A stretch of DNA of 64,000 nt from contig JAFIEZ010000020.1 of NCBI GenBank assembly GCA_020832235.1, positions 1-64,000 on the forward strand. The letters run 5' to 3'. This DNA comes from Bacteroidota bacterium. Lineage in GTDB: Bacteria; Bacteroidota; Rhodothermia; Balneolales; HLUCCA01. The stretch's first letter is position 1. Every line of letters starts with the position of its first letter. The position numbers and the translations under genes are program-made. A model generated the notes under the pieces. It was given only the letters and a program-made list of their open reading frames with translations. It was not told where the DNA came from and searched no databases. This document shows, one piece after another, positions 1 to 9,473 of this stretch.

Positions 1-141
1 GATCGGATGTGGCTGTTTGCCGCAGGCGGAGGTGTTCGGTATAAACTGGGAAGCGGACAGGCTATTCGTGTAGGATACGCCGCGCAGAACCACAAATACC
101 TCGGCCTCACCAACCGACTCTCATTGTCGGTACAATTTTAA
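1..141 (+). CDS. C-terminal end of an outer-membrane beta-barrel protein (partial)
   Basis: An open frame enters from the left edge and ends with TAA at 139-141. The visible 46 residues alternate hydrophobic and polar residues and finish in LSLSVQF. A terminal aromatic residue after an amphipathic strand is usual for barrels inserted by the BAM complex. Its position just upstream of a secreted glucan-binding protein would fit an outer-membrane component of the same locus or a PorV/PorQ-type protein, but too little is visible to choose. Confidence 0.5.
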   Translation, partial: DRMWLFAAGGGVRYKLGSGQAIRVGYAAQNHKYLGLTNRLSLSVQF

Positions 142-234
142 GCGTGAGTACGTTATCACTATGAGCCCTGTTAATCAATTTAAAACGACGACAAAAACGG
201 GAAACCGTAAAATAAAAAAACAAAGAGGTAAACT

Positions 235-2289
235 ATGAAAAAGATGATACCAATAGATGGTAACACTGCTTTTAGAAATGGTTTGACTGGTTTGCTAACT
301 GTGGTAATTCTTTCTTTAGGATTATTCAGCAGTGTACAAGCCCAGGCAATTTCTAATGATGCAGCTACAATTAATGTGACCTTTACGGTAAATACATCCA
401 CAATCCCTGATACGGTCAGTACTACTGATCTTGTACAGATTCGTGGATCACTTAACGGTGAGGAAACAGACGATATCAACTGGGGATCAACATCAGTACG
501 CTTAGACAATATTGGCGGCGATTACTGGCAGACAACCTTGGTTATGAGTCCGGGCGACCGTCTCGAGCATAAAATATATACGGCTAAACGTGATGCCGCT
601 GGAGAGTGGGATGACCATGCCGGCGGTGGATGGGAAGGTGGTGACAACAAAATGTTTGAAGTTCCTGCTGATGCCGATGCCGATATCATGGTTCCTGTGA
701 TGTACTTCAACAGACAAGCTCCTTTTGAAGTTAAAGAAGATTCAGTTGCATTATTCTTCCGTGTAAACGTAGGGAATCAGGTTGCAACTGGGGCTCTGGA
801 TCCTGCTACTGCAGTAGTTGGTGTTCGAGGCAGTGCATCATTCCTGGATTGGGGTCGAACCGATGTAGTACTCAGCAAAGAAAACATGCCTGACGGAAGT
901 AGAAATGTATTTTTCTCAGGCGCCGTTTATGTAGATCCGGCGATTGCGGGTGAAGCATTTGAGTACAAGTATGTATTTGAGGTCGGCTCGGAAGTTACCT
1001 GGGACGATGGTGATAACCGAAGAGGCAATGTAAGCGCCTCCGACAGTACATTTTACTTTGCGTTCATGCAAAATCGTCGTCCCCCTACGGCTGACCTTAC
1101 TACAGCATCTGTTCAATTTGCTGTGAACGTTGGTGTACTGGAAGAGTTTGGCGTATTTAACCGAGCTGTTGGCGACGAAGTGAAAATTCGTGGTAGTTTC
1201 AATGGTTGGGGCGAAGGCGATATGACCTACAGTGAAGCATTTGATGCATGGACCACTGCAGTTACTTTAACGGAAGAAGTTGGCGCTCGCCTCGCATACA
1301 AATACTACATCAAATGGGATGCGTCACGCAGCGATGAAGATAGCCCGAACTTTATTCCTAATCTGCCCGGTGGATGGGAAGAGCCCGGTGCCTTCGGTGG
1401 TGGAGACCGTATTTATACATTCACTAACGAATCGGTTCAAACAGCGGAGGATTTCGGATCCGGTATTCAATTCTTTAACAGTATTCCACCACAAGGTATC
1501 ATTCGTGAGACCTTTATGGGCGATGATGTTATGGATGTAACGTTCAGAGTTGACATGACAGGCGCTGTGGGACATACCACACCATTCAATCCCGCTACAG
1601 ATACACTCTATCTGATAATCCAAACACCATTATTTGGAATAAGTCAGGGATTGGCAGTTGGTGATGATAGTCCAATATTTGACAACCCTGATCAACTGGA
1701 GCGTGTTATGTTCTCCCGCGTTGGAACGTCCAATGAATTTGAGCTGGTTATGCCCGTGCAGTTACCAACTGAAAACCACATTGGGTTTGTTCTTGCGTAT
1801 GTTACGGCTGATGGAGAGCGTGTATTAAACGGAGAAGGCTTTGCTGCCGGTCGACGTTACTACCGCTACATTCAGCCACTCAACGATGAAGATCCTGATG
1901 ATATCATCTGGCCAGATTCGTTCGAACTGAATCCTATTGTTTGGAAAGCCACCGATCTCGATTTCGAAGCTCCACCAACATACGGACTTACCACTACCAA
2001 CATCCGGGAATCTCTTGAGCAGCCAGCGGCTATCGCACTGCACAATAACTTCCCGAATCCGTTCAACCCAACAACAAACATCAGTTTCACACTGCCGATG
2101 ACAGAAAATGTTCAGTTGAACGTTTATAATGTTCTTGGTCAGCGCGTAGCTACACTTGTTGATGGAATGATGACTGCCGGTACGCATAGCGTTAACTTCA
2201 ACGCAGCTAACCTGGCTTCTGGCGTGTATATTTACCAGCTTCGTGCCGGTAGCTTTACACAAAGCCGTACCATGATGTTGGTGAAATAA
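235..2289 (+). CDS. Secreted multi-domain carbohydrate-binding protein with T9SS type A sorting domain
   Basis: A 684-aa exported protein. Residues 1-37 form a long signal peptide ending VQAQA. The mature part holds about four tandem beta-sandwich units, recognisable by repeated 'VKIRGSFNGW'-like and 'YKYYIKWD'-like segments, which resemble starch-binding CBM20/SusE-F-type modules. The last 80 residues carry FPNPFNPTT, a 'YNVLGQRVATL' strand and the ending MMLVK, the T9SS type A sorting domain that anchors or releases proteins at the cell surface. The start is set by AAAGAGGT about 6 bases upstream of ATG. The LacI regulator and secreted alpha-amylase that follow suggest it binds starch or a related alpha-glucan at the surface. 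The substrate is inferred; no catalytic domain is visible. Confidence 0.75.
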   Translation: MKKMIPIDGNTAFRNGLTGLLTVVILSLGLFSSVQAQAISNDAATINVTFTVNTSTIPDTVSTTDLVQIRGSLNGEETDDINWGSTSVRLDNIGGDYWQTTLVMSPGDRLEHKIYTAKRDAAGEWDDHAGGGWEGGDNKMFEVPADADADIMVPVMYFNRQAPFEVKEDSVALFFRVNVGNQVATGALDPATAVVGVRGSASFLDWGRTDVVLSKENMPDGSRNVFFSGAVYVDPAIAGEAFEYKYVFEVGSEVTWDDGDNRRGNVSASDSTFYFAFMQNRRPPTADLTTASVQFAVNVGVLEEFGVFNRAVGDEVKIRGSFNGWGEGDMTYSEAFDAWTTAVTLTEEVGARLAYKYYIKWDASRSDEDSPNFIPNLPGGWEEPGAFGGGDRIYTFTNESVQTAEDFGSGIQFFNSIPPQGIIRETFMGDDVMDVTFRVDMTGAVGHTTPFNPATDTLYLIIQTPLFGISQGLAVGDDSPIFDNPDQLERVMFSRVGTSNEFELVMPVQLPTENHIGFVLAYVTADGERVLNGEGFAAGRRYYRYIQPLNDEDPDDIIWPDSFELNPIVWKATDLDFEAPPTYGLTTTNIRESLEQPAAIALHNNFPNPFNPTTNISFTLPMTENVQLNVYNVLGQRVATLVDGMMTAGTHSVNFNAANLASGVYIYQLRAGSFTQSRTMMLVK

Positions 2290-2310
2290 TCCCAATATCT
2301 CGTCTTATCA

Positions 2311-2346
2311 GAGGGGGGCAGGTATCCTGCCTGCCTCCCCCTTTAT
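2311..2346 (+). terminator. Possible rho-independent terminator
   Basis: A G-rich run followed by a C-rich run (AGGGGGGCAGG then CCTGCCTCCCCCT) can form an imperfect strong hairpin ending in TTTATAT. It lies 20 bases after the secreted binding protein and before the LacI gene. The stem has a bulge, so the call is moderate. Confidence 0.45.
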
Positions 2347-2367
2347 ATCTACCGTAATTCAGCAACC

Positions 2368-3378
2368 TTGTCAGCTACTATATACGATATTGCACGTGAA
2401 GCCGGCGTAAGCATAGCTACCGTATCCAGAGTGTTCAATAACGCGAATAATGTTTCGCCTAAAACACGCGATAAGGTATTGTCTATTGCCGAGTCTGCAG
2501 GATACCATCCTTATGCCATGGCTCAAGCTCTGGCCCGGAAAAAATCCAAACTCATCACGGTTATTGTCCCGGTGATCTCCAATCACTTCTTTATGGAAGT
2601 ACTTGCAGGTATTCAGGACAAAATCGCTGAGTACGACTACGATTTGAATATCTATAATGTTCGTATTACCGAAGACATCGACAAGCAAATTGAATACCTC
2701 ATCAAAAGAGGTGTAGCCGACGGATACCTGTTAATTTCAATTCACCTCAACGATAACCAGTGGTCGTGCATAAAAAAGCTTCACGACAATATTATACTCA
2801 TCGACGAATATCACCATGATTTTGATTCGGTGAGTGTTGACAGTGTGGAAGGCGCTTACCTTGCAACACAGCATTTAATCGATTTAGGTTACGAGCGTAT
2901 TGCCATGATTACGGCACTCATGGACTCCAAACCGGCCGATGACCGTATTCGAGGATACAGTCGCGCCCTGCAGGATGCAGGTCGTATTGTAGACAGTCGC
3001 TTAATCGTTTCGGGGAAGCATTACAGCCGCGATGGATTTACCGAGCGAAACGGTTACGAAGCCATGTGCCAGATTCTGGACATGCATGATGTACCCGACG
3101 CGTGTTTCTGCAGTTCCGACATTCAGGCCATGGGTGCCATGAAAGCGATGAACGATCGTGGTGTATCTATTCCAATAATGGGATTTGATGACCTGCGTTT
3201 CTCCGAGTTTCTTGGACTCACCAGCATGAAACAACCAATGTATGACATGGGATGGCTGGCTTTAGAAAAGCTTTTCCAAAGAATTGACGACAATGAAATA
3301 GACATCTCACACACCATTTTTTCACCTGAGTTGGTCGTCAGAAGTTCTTCACAGATAACTGAACCAACAAAGATTTAA
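2368..3378 (+). CDS. LacI-family transcriptional regulator
   Basis: A 336-aa regulator with an N-terminal LacI helix-turn-helix (TIYDIAREAGVSIATVSRVF, residues about 4-23) followed by the hinge ('SAGYHP') and a periplasmic-binding-protein-like effector domain. The frame begins at a TTG codon directly before the HTH; no nearby ATG keeps the complete HTH, so TTG is the best start, though no clear Shine-Dalgarno sequence is visible. It sits between a secreted glucan-binding protein and a secreted GH13 amylase on the same strand, so the simplest reading is that it senses a maltodextrin-like sugar and controls these two genes. The effector is inferred from context only. Confidence 0.85.
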   Translation: MSATIYDIAREAGVSIATVSRVFNNANNVSPKTRDKVLSIAESAGYHPYAMAQALARKKSKLITVIVPVISNHFFMEVLAGIQDKIAEYDYDLNIYNVRITEDIDKQIEYLIKRGVADGYLLISIHLNDNQWSCIKKLHDNIILIDEYHHDFDSVSVDSVEGAYLATQHLIDLGYERIAMITALMDSKPADDRIRGYSRALQDAGRIVDSRLIVSGKHYSRDGFTERNGYEAMCQILDMHDVPDACFCSSDIQAMGAMKAMNDRGVSIPIMGFDDLRFSEFLGLTSMKQPMYDMGWLALEKLFQRIDDNEIDISHTIFSPELVVRSSSQITEPTKI

Positions 3379-3432
3379 CGTACATCGATCAGGCTCTACA
3401 CCCGTAACCTATCGTAACTAATTGCTCAGATT

Positions 3433-6324
3433 ATGCAACGCTTTATATTATGTATCCTACTGCTGGTTGGTATTTCCCTGCCGGTAGTGGCTCAAGATTC
3501 GCTCAATGTAACCTTTCGTTATACTCCCAACGATAATGCGCTGAGGTCTTTTGTGCCCGGATCTTTTAACAACTGGGGCAATAATTCCAGTGGACGAATT
3601 GCTGTTTCAGATGGCTCTCTACTCAGTGTTGATGCCGATAACGGATTCTCATATCAGGTCATTCGTCTTCGCGTAGGAGGCGGTTCTGTTACCCGCTCTG
3701 GTGTTAGCGGTTATGCGTATAAGTTTCACGAGCAGTACAATGCTTCAGGAGCTAGCTGGGAATGGTTTACCGACCCCTTAAATCCGCTTACCGTTGGCCA
3801 GAATAATGACTCCTTTCTGGAAGTCACCCACCCGCTGGTGTTTCAGGTATTTCCGCGAAATAACTCCGTTCAGCAAAACGAACCACCCGCTCTAACCGCC
3901 CATATCGGCGCCATCTCCTCCGACCCGATTAACCCCTCAGCGTCTACTATCACCGTAAATGATGGTAATCCCATTCCTTTTGGCGACTATTACGAGGAGG
4001 CGCGTCAACTGCTCCTGATTCCGTCAATGGCTGAGTTAGGTGTAGAGCTGGTAAGCGGTGCAAATACGTTTGTCATTACCGCCGTAACTGATGCAGGAAT
4101 AAGCAAAGAGGTTTCAACAACCTTCAACTACATTGCCGCGCCAGAGTCGCCCGCTGTACCACGACCGGAAGGCATACGAGATGGAATCACGGTGCATACC
4201 GATACCCCTGGAACGGTATCGTTCTCAATGTTCGCCCCCGGGAAGCAGTTTGTCTACCTGATTGGCGATCACAGCAATTGGGAAGTGCGAGATGAGTTCC
4301 TTCTGAACCGCGATGAAATCCGACCTGACAGCGTACATTTTTGGATTACCCTTAACGGGCTGGAAAATGGAGTGCATCGGGCTCAGTATCTGGTTGATGG
4401 TGAAATACGTATTGCCGACCTTTTCAGCGAGCAAGTACTCGATCCTGACCTTGATCGATTTATTTCTCCCTCCGTTTACTCAAACATGCCACAATACCCT
4501 GTCGGGCAAACAACTGGAATGGTATCAGTATTTGAGGTAGGTCGTGCGCCGTTTCAGTGGCAAACCAACGATTTTCAGCGCCCCGCACAGGATGAACTTA
4601 TCATTTATGAGCTGCTTTTGCGTGATTTCGTAGAGGAAAGCACTTTTGACGTGCTCCGCGATACCATCGGGTATCTGGAGCGTCTCGGTGTGAATGCCAT
4701 TGAACTCATGCCCGTATCCAATTTTGACGGTAACCTGAGCTGGGGATATAACCCGAACTTCCACGGAGCACTCGATAAAAGCTATGGTACGCGTGAATCA
4801 TTTAAGCGGTTTGTGGATGAAGCACATTCCCGCGGAATTGCTGTAATTCTGGATGTCGTATACAATCACACCCAAGAGAAGTCTCCACTGGTGTTATTAT
4901 ACGGTACGAACCCGGCCCAGAATCGATTTCTTGGTCCAGGTCACGAGTTTAATGTCTTCCGACATCTAAACCACAACGATCCTTACATCCGCTACTGGCT
5001 CGACCGCATGAATCGGTATTGGATTGAAACCTATCGCATTGACGGGTACCGCTTCGACCTTACCAAAGGCTTTGCCACGAATTTCAACAGCAGCAACTAC
5101 CACGGCTACAACAGTCAACGTATTGGAAATCTCAAGCGAATGGCCGATGCTGTCTGGGAATATGATAAGAGTGCTTATCTCATACTTGAGCATTTCGCAG
5201 CCGACAGTGAGGAACGCGAACTTGCTCACTATCGTACCAACGAGGAAGGCATCAATGGCATGATGTTCTGGCAGGGGATGACTACCGGATTTCAGGAGGT
5301 GGCTATGGGCTGGCACGGTTCCAACTCCAACATATCCAACATCTGGTTCCGAAATCGTAGCTGGAATGTTCCTAATGCCATTGCCTACAAGGAAAGCCAC
5401 GACGAACAGTGGATGATGTTTAAAAACCTGAATTACGGAAATAGCTCCGGCAATTACAACATCAGAGAACTTTCTACAGCCTTGCAACGACAACAAATGG
5501 CGGGTGCGTTATTTTTCATGGTTCCCGGACCACGCATGATGTGGCAGTTTGGGGAGCTGGGCTATGGTGGAGGAGATCGCGAGTGCCTGAAACCCGGAGG
5601 CGATAGTCATGGAGAGTGTCTTCCAACCGATCCGGGCAGAACATCAGAAAAACCCATACGGTGGGACTACTATGACGATCCTGACCGGTATGAACTGTAC
5701 CAGGTGTTGTCGGCACTTATTAACCTACGCCGAGAACATCCTGTGTTTCATGATGTGAATACGCAGGTAACCACCAATCTGGGTGCGAATCCTTTCCGAC
5801 AGATTCGCCTTGTACACGACACAATGAGCGCTGTGATTGCTGCTAATGCAGGTGTAACCAGTACAAGTGCATCTGTACAGTTCCCGTCAACCGGTACCTG
5901 GTACGACTACTTTTCCGGTGAATCGATTGACGTTACGGCTACTACCATGAGTATCCAGATGGCGCCTGGGCAGTTCAATATTTATACAACGGAAAAACTG
6001 CCTACACCCGATATCATCCGTGCAACGTCGGCTTTCAGTAACGACAGTGAACAGCTGCCCAAGCAAGTAGCGCTGCACAGCAATTTCCCAAATCCGTTCA
6101 ATCCGACTACTACAATCCGTTATGATTTACCGGCAACAATGCCCGTAACAGTACGTGTGTACGATGTACTAGGCCGTCAGATTGCCGTACTTGTAAACGG
6201 TGAAATGCCTGCAGGCAGCCATACGGTTTCATTTGAGGCGGGGCGCCTTGGATCTGGTACGTACATAGTACGACTGGAGGCGGGTGATATGACCCAAACT
6301 CGCAAGATGATGCTGGTTAAATAG
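3433..6324 (+). CDS. Secreted GH13 alpha-amylase-family glycoside hydrolase with T9SS sorting domain
   Basis: A 963-aa protein with a signal peptide (residues 1-20, ending VVAQ), N-terminal beta-sandwich domains (about 25-110 and 240-350), a GH13 TIM barrel and a C-terminal T9SS type A domain (FPNPFNPTT). Conserved GH13 regions are visible: DVVYNH at 474-479, DGYRFD with likely nucleophile D542, LILEH with likely acid/base E586, and ESHDE with transition-state stabiliser D657. The catalytic set is therefore complete. It should hydrolyse alpha-1,4 or alpha-1,6 glucans at or outside the cell surface, supplying oligosaccharides sensed by the neighbouring LacI regulator. Whether it is an amylase, pullulanase or debranching enzyme cannot be read from the motifs. 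Confidence 0.88.
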   Translation: MQRFILCILLLVGISLPVVAQDSLNVTFRYTPNDNALRSFVPGSFNNWGNNSSGRIAVSDGSLLSVDADNGFSYQVIRLRVGGGSVTRSGVSGYAYKFHEQYNASGASWEWFTDPLNPLTVGQNNDSFLEVTHPLVFQVFPRNNSVQQNEPPALTAHIGAISSDPINPSASTITVNDGNPIPFGDYYEEARQLLLIPSMAELGVELVSGANTFVITAVTDAGISKEVSTTFNYIAAPESPAVPRPEGIRDGITVHTDTPGTVSFSMFAPGKQFVYLIGDHSNWEVRDEFLLNRDEIRPDSVHFWITLNGLENGVHRAQYLVDGEIRIADLFSEQVLDPDLDRFISPSVYSNMPQYPVGQTTGMVSVFEVGRAPFQWQTNDFQRPAQDELIIYELLLRDFVEESTFDVLRDTIGYLERLGVNAIELMPVSNFDGNLSWGYNPNFHGALDKSYGTRESFKRFVDEAHSRGIAVILDVVYNHTQEKSPLVLLYGTNPAQNRFLGPGHEFNVFRHLNHNDPYIRYWLDRMNRYWIETYRIDGYRFDLTKGFATNFNSSNYHGYNSQRIGNLKRMADAVWEYDKSAYLILEHFAADSEERELAHYRTNEEGINGMMFWQGMTTGFQEVAMGWHGSNSNISNIWFRNRSWNVPNAIAYKESHDEQWMMFKNLNYGNSSGNYNIRELSTALQRQQMAGALFFMVPGPRMMWQFGELGYGGGDRECLKPGGDSHGECLPTDPGRTSEKPIRWDYYDDPDRYELYQVLSALINLRREHPVFHDVNTQVTTNLGANPFRQIRLVHDTMSAVIAANAGVTSTSASVQFPSTGTWYDYFSGESIDVTATTMSIQMAPGQFNIYTTEKLPTPDIIRATSAFSNDSEQLPKQVALHSNFPNPFNPTTTIRYDLPATMPVTVRVYDVLGRQIAVLVNGEMPAGSHTVSFEAGRLGSGTYIVRLEAGDMTQTRKMMLVK

Positions 6325-6383
6325 AATAACATAGTTCCTTAAACATCGTTTGTTATCCGAAAGGTTTTTTCGATGTTTACCCG

Positions 6384-6416
6384 ACCCGTACAGTTGCTGC
6401 TGTACGGGTTTTTTTA
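6384..6416 (+). terminator. Rho-independent terminator after the amylase gene
   Basis: A perfect 10-bp stem (ACCCGTACAG / CTGTACGGGT) with a 6-nt loop is followed by a run of seven T. It closes the glucan-utilisation transcript. Confidence 0.9.
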
Positions 6417-6571
6417 TGGTTGTAATAACAAGAACTTCGTATTTCGGATAACGAATAGCCATTTTGCCACATACATGCCGCTCCAAAAACGCATGCATCC
6501 AATGAAGTCGCCTGCACAACAGCAGCCGTTGTATCCATCCTCCATTCCCCGAATATGTGTATCTTTTAGTC

Positions 6572-7138
6572 ATGAAAATTGATCCAAAATATTTTAACCT
6601 GTTTGCCGTAACCATCGGTGTATCAGGTATCGCTGCTATTTTTTATTTCACCATCAGCTATACTGCAAATCAGAAAATGGGTTTTATCGAAAACCTTGGT
6701 GATGGCAGAAACTTATATGAGCATGCTTTTCCACATCGAAACGGAGTCGATACCCTTCGGGCAAAAGACTTTGCCGGCAAATTTGTGGTCATTGATTTCT
6801 GGGCTACCTGGTCGACACCGTCCATGGGTTCGCACGAAAAACTCTGGGCTGTGGTAAGGCAGTCGACCGATGACGTGGTTGTGCTGGCTGCCGGGGTAAA
6901 AGATAATCCTGAACTCACTGCAGAATACATGCAGGAACACCCCTATAATTTTCAGTTTGTGGAAGGCAGCGACGCATTTCATGAGCTGCTGGCACCTGGC
7001 GTACCTACACAGGTGACGTTCGGACCCGATGGAAGTATTGTGGACGTAAGACTGGGCTTCAGGGGGAATGATAACTACGACGAACTTCGGGAAATACTGC
7101 GTGAATTTCGAAGAAACCGGGCACAAGAAGATCCATGA
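6572..7138 (+). CDS. Membrane-anchored TlpA/ResA-like thioredoxin-fold protein lacking both catalytic cysteines
   Basis: A 188-aa protein with one N-terminal membrane segment (about residues 9-30) and a thioredoxin-like domain. The segment FWATWSTPSM aligns with the FWATWCxPC active site of TlpA/ResA proteins, but S81 and S84 occupy the two cysteine positions and no other CxxC is present. The cis-proline region (GVPTQVTF) is retained. It therefore cannot act as a disulfide reductase and may bind or chaperone a partner instead. I prefer the ATG at 6572 to the GTG at 6557. The stop overlaps the start of pabC by 4 bases (ATGA), so the two are translationally coupled. Confidence 0.75.
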   Translation: MKIDPKYFNLFAVTIGVSGIAAIFYFTISYTANQKMGFIENLGDGRNLYEHAFPHRNGVDTLRAKDFAGKFVVIDFWATWSTPSMGSHEKLWAVVRQSTDDVVVLAAGVKDNPELTAEYMQEHPYNFQFVEGSDAFHELLAPGVPTQVTFGPDGSIVDVRLGFRGNDNYDELREILREFRRNRAQEDP

Positions 7139-7926
7139 GCGCTTTTCCACGTGCAATTGCTTACTACAAAGACGGTGTGAAACTGAGTGATGAAACGTTG
7201 AAGACCCTGATGTCTTTGCGTGAATGGAACGAGGGGTATTTTGAAACCATGCGAATCAAAAACGGCAATCTTCCCTTATGGTCCTACCATCTTGCCAGGC
7301 TCAAAAGAGGAGAACAGCATACAGGTATTGCATTACCCAAGATGGATTTCATCCACGAGTTGTTCAACGCGTTTTCCGCTGGTGATTACCGATGCAGGCT
7401 TACCATTATTCCCGCAGGGAAAGCGGCATCTTCGGCCATAGTGGCGTTGTATCCATTGCCGGAATCAAAAAATGCGTATCGACTAAAATCAGCAGCACGA
7501 CCACATCCTTTTACCGATTCTCACCATACAACCGTAAAGCTATCATACAGAGTGTATTACAACGAAATGTATTCTCAGGCGCTCACAGAAGGAGCGGATG
7601 ATGCCCTATTAATCAGTCCCGAGAATTTCGTAAGTGAAACCTGCATAGCGAACATTATTGTATCCACTAATTGTGGTGATTTGCTCACACCTGCCGCAAC
7701 CGCCATGCCGCTGGAAGGAACAGGGCTGCAATATTTGCGAGATAAAATGGCAGGTGAAACGCTCATAAAACAAGCCATGTTGCAGTACACGGATTTAATC
7801 CACTCAAATGGAATCTGGATAGTCAACGCTTTGAGGGGAATCGTGCCCGTCACGCAGATAGATGACTACGCAATACCCCAAAATGAAACTCAAACAACGT
7901 TTTTAGCATCATTTTTCCCATACTAG
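7135..7926 (+). CDS. pabC: Aminodeoxychorismate lyase-like class IV aminotransferase
   Basis: A 263-aa PLP-dependent fold-type IV protein, close to the usual length for 4-amino-4-deoxychorismate lyase. Recognisable class IV features are the 'GYFETMRI' N-terminal segment, a lysine in VKLSYRVYY suited to binding PLP, and 'SETCIANIIV', the conserved segment after the catalytic domain. It lies 3 bases upstream of pabB, so the pair would turn chorismate into aminodeoxychorismate and then into p-aminobenzoate plus pyruvate for folate synthesis. A branched-chain or D-amino-acid aminotransferase is the alternative, but the pairing with pabB argues for PabC. Confidence 0.8.
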   Translation: MSAFPRAIAYYKDGVKLSDETLKTLMSLREWNEGYFETMRIKNGNLPLWSYHLARLKRGEQHTGIALPKMDFIHELFNAFSAGDYRCRLTIIPAGKAASSAIVALYPLPESKNAYRLKSAARPHPFTDSHHTTVKLSYRVYYNEMYSQALTEGADDALLISPENFVSETCIANIIVSTNCGDLLTPAATAMPLEGTGLQYLRDKMAGETLIKQAMLQYTDLIHSNGIWIVNALRGIVPVTQIDDYAIPQNETQTTFLASFFPY

Positions 7927-7929
7927 ATT

Positions 7930-9306
7930 ATGGCTGAACCAGCAGTTTACGAAACCGCATCCCGCGCAGATTTTTATAAAATGGTCCAAAAGGAAGCCGA
8001 TACAGGAGATGTGATTCTGCTCGACTCCCAGCTTCCCGATCACCCATCTTCAGGTAAATCGTATCTTTTTGCCGGCTTTGACGCTATTTTCAGATGGAAT
8101 CAACATGTTGAAACAAGCGTGGACAATGCAGATGGGAGCAGCAAACCTGAAGAAAAACATGTTAAAAACCCGAATGGCCGCTCGCCCAAAGAAGCCGAAA
8201 AAAACACGCTTAATGCGTCACGTACCGATTCCGGTACTGCCCAGAAAGACCCACATGGTGACCCATGGCTTGAACTGCAACGATTCAGAGAACGCTTCCC
8301 CGGTTACTGCTGCGGCTATCTGGGTTACGATTTAAAGAATGCCCGGGAACAGCTCATATCCGAGAATGCCGACCCTATTGGTCTGCCTGATATGTGGATG
8401 GGCAGACCAACCCGCATTTATATCCTTAACGAAGGCGACGTTTCGAGCGAAGATTTTCTCATTCAAGAAGCACGGCCTTTCAATATGGAGAATCTTGTCG
8501 CCGCTGATAATGCCACTACCTACAAACAAAAGGTTGAGCGTGCACAGAAATACATAACAGAAGGCGATATCTACGAGGTAAACATCTCGCATCAACTTAA
8601 AGCCAATTTTACAGGAGAGCCATTCAGTCTTTTCATACATATGGCTCAACGAGGCCCGGTTCCGTTCGCCTCATACCTGAAATTAGAAGACGTACACGCC
8701 TGCTGCGCTTCGCCCGAGCGATTTTTAACTAAAAAAGGGGAGGCGATCTACTCCGACCCCATCAAAGGTACCCGTCCCAGAGGCAACTCCCCCGAAGAAG
8801 ATGAGGAAATTGTTCGCGAGCTCTCATCCTCCGAAAAAGAAAAGGCTGAAAATCTTATGATTGTAGACCTGGTGCGCAACGATTTCAGCAGAGTGTGTAC
8901 ATCGGGCTCGGTGAAAGTAAGCAATCTTTTTGAAATCCAGCACTTCAGCACGGTACACCAGATGGTATCGCGCGTGGAAGGTACCCTCCAGAAGGATGTC
9001 ACCTCGGAGGAGGTACTGGCAGCCTGTTTTCCTATGGGATCTATGACCGGTGCACCGAAAATACGTAGTATGCAGATAATTGAAGAGTTGGAAGATTATA
9101 AAAGAGGACTTTACAGCGGTGCAATCGGGGTTATAACTCCCGATGGAGATTTTAATTTTAACGTGGTGATTCGTACAGCAATCATTCGCGATGAGAAGCT
9201 CTATTACTCCACCGGTGGAGCCATAACAGCCGATTCCGACCCTTTGGCTGAGTGGGAAGAAACCCTGATAAAGTCCCGTGCCTTGGGCACTGCCCTTCGC
9301 GACTAA
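7930..9306 (+). CDS. pabB: Aminodeoxychorismate synthase component I
   Basis: A 458-aa chorismate-binding enzyme. The C-terminal half has the family signatures: an ADC/anthranilate synthase 'SDPIKGTRPRG' segment, 'AENLMIVDLVRND', and 'GSMTGAPKIRSM'. The PIKGTRPRG form fits PabB better than TrpE. Residues about 55-100 are a hydrophilic, charged, low-complexity insert rich in K, E, N, S and T that looks unlike the family core. The gene starts 3 bases after pabC. No glutamine amidotransferase (PabA/TrpG) is nearby, so the ammonia-donating subunit must be encoded elsewhere. Confidence 0.87.
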   Translation: MAEPAVYETASRADFYKMVQKEADTGDVILLDSQLPDHPSSGKSYLFAGFDAIFRWNQHVETSVDNADGSSKPEEKHVKNPNGRSPKEAEKNTLNASRTDSGTAQKDPHGDPWLELQRFRERFPGYCCGYLGYDLKNAREQLISENADPIGLPDMWMGRPTRIYILNEGDVSSEDFLIQEARPFNMENLVAADNATTYKQKVERAQKYITEGDIYEVNISHQLKANFTGEPFSLFIHMAQRGPVPFASYLKLEDVHACCASPERFLTKKGEAIYSDPIKGTRPRGNSPEEDEEIVRELSSSEKEKAENLMIVDLVRNDFSRVCTSGSVKVSNLFEIQHFSTVHQMVSRVEGTLQKDVTSEEVLAACFPMGSMTGAPKIRSMQIIEELEDYKRGLYSGAIGVITPDGDFNFNVVIRTAIIRDEKLYYSTGGAITADSDPLAEWEETLIKSRALGTALRD

Positions 9307-9473
9307 GAGCCGGCAGCCTCCAGCGTGCTCTTAATTGAATGACCATCTTCAACTGGGGTCTGAATCCAAATAGTGGGCAAATAATTTAAAACCATACTGA
9401 ATGATAAAGTCATTGGTACGGTTTGAATGGATGTAAGAAAGCAACTTCACCATTATTTTAGAAGCAAAACAGT

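Noticed and set aside
4966-5496. Long minus-strand open frame opposite the amylase gene
   Set aside because: It is antisense to the GH13 catalytic domain and shows no protein-like features.
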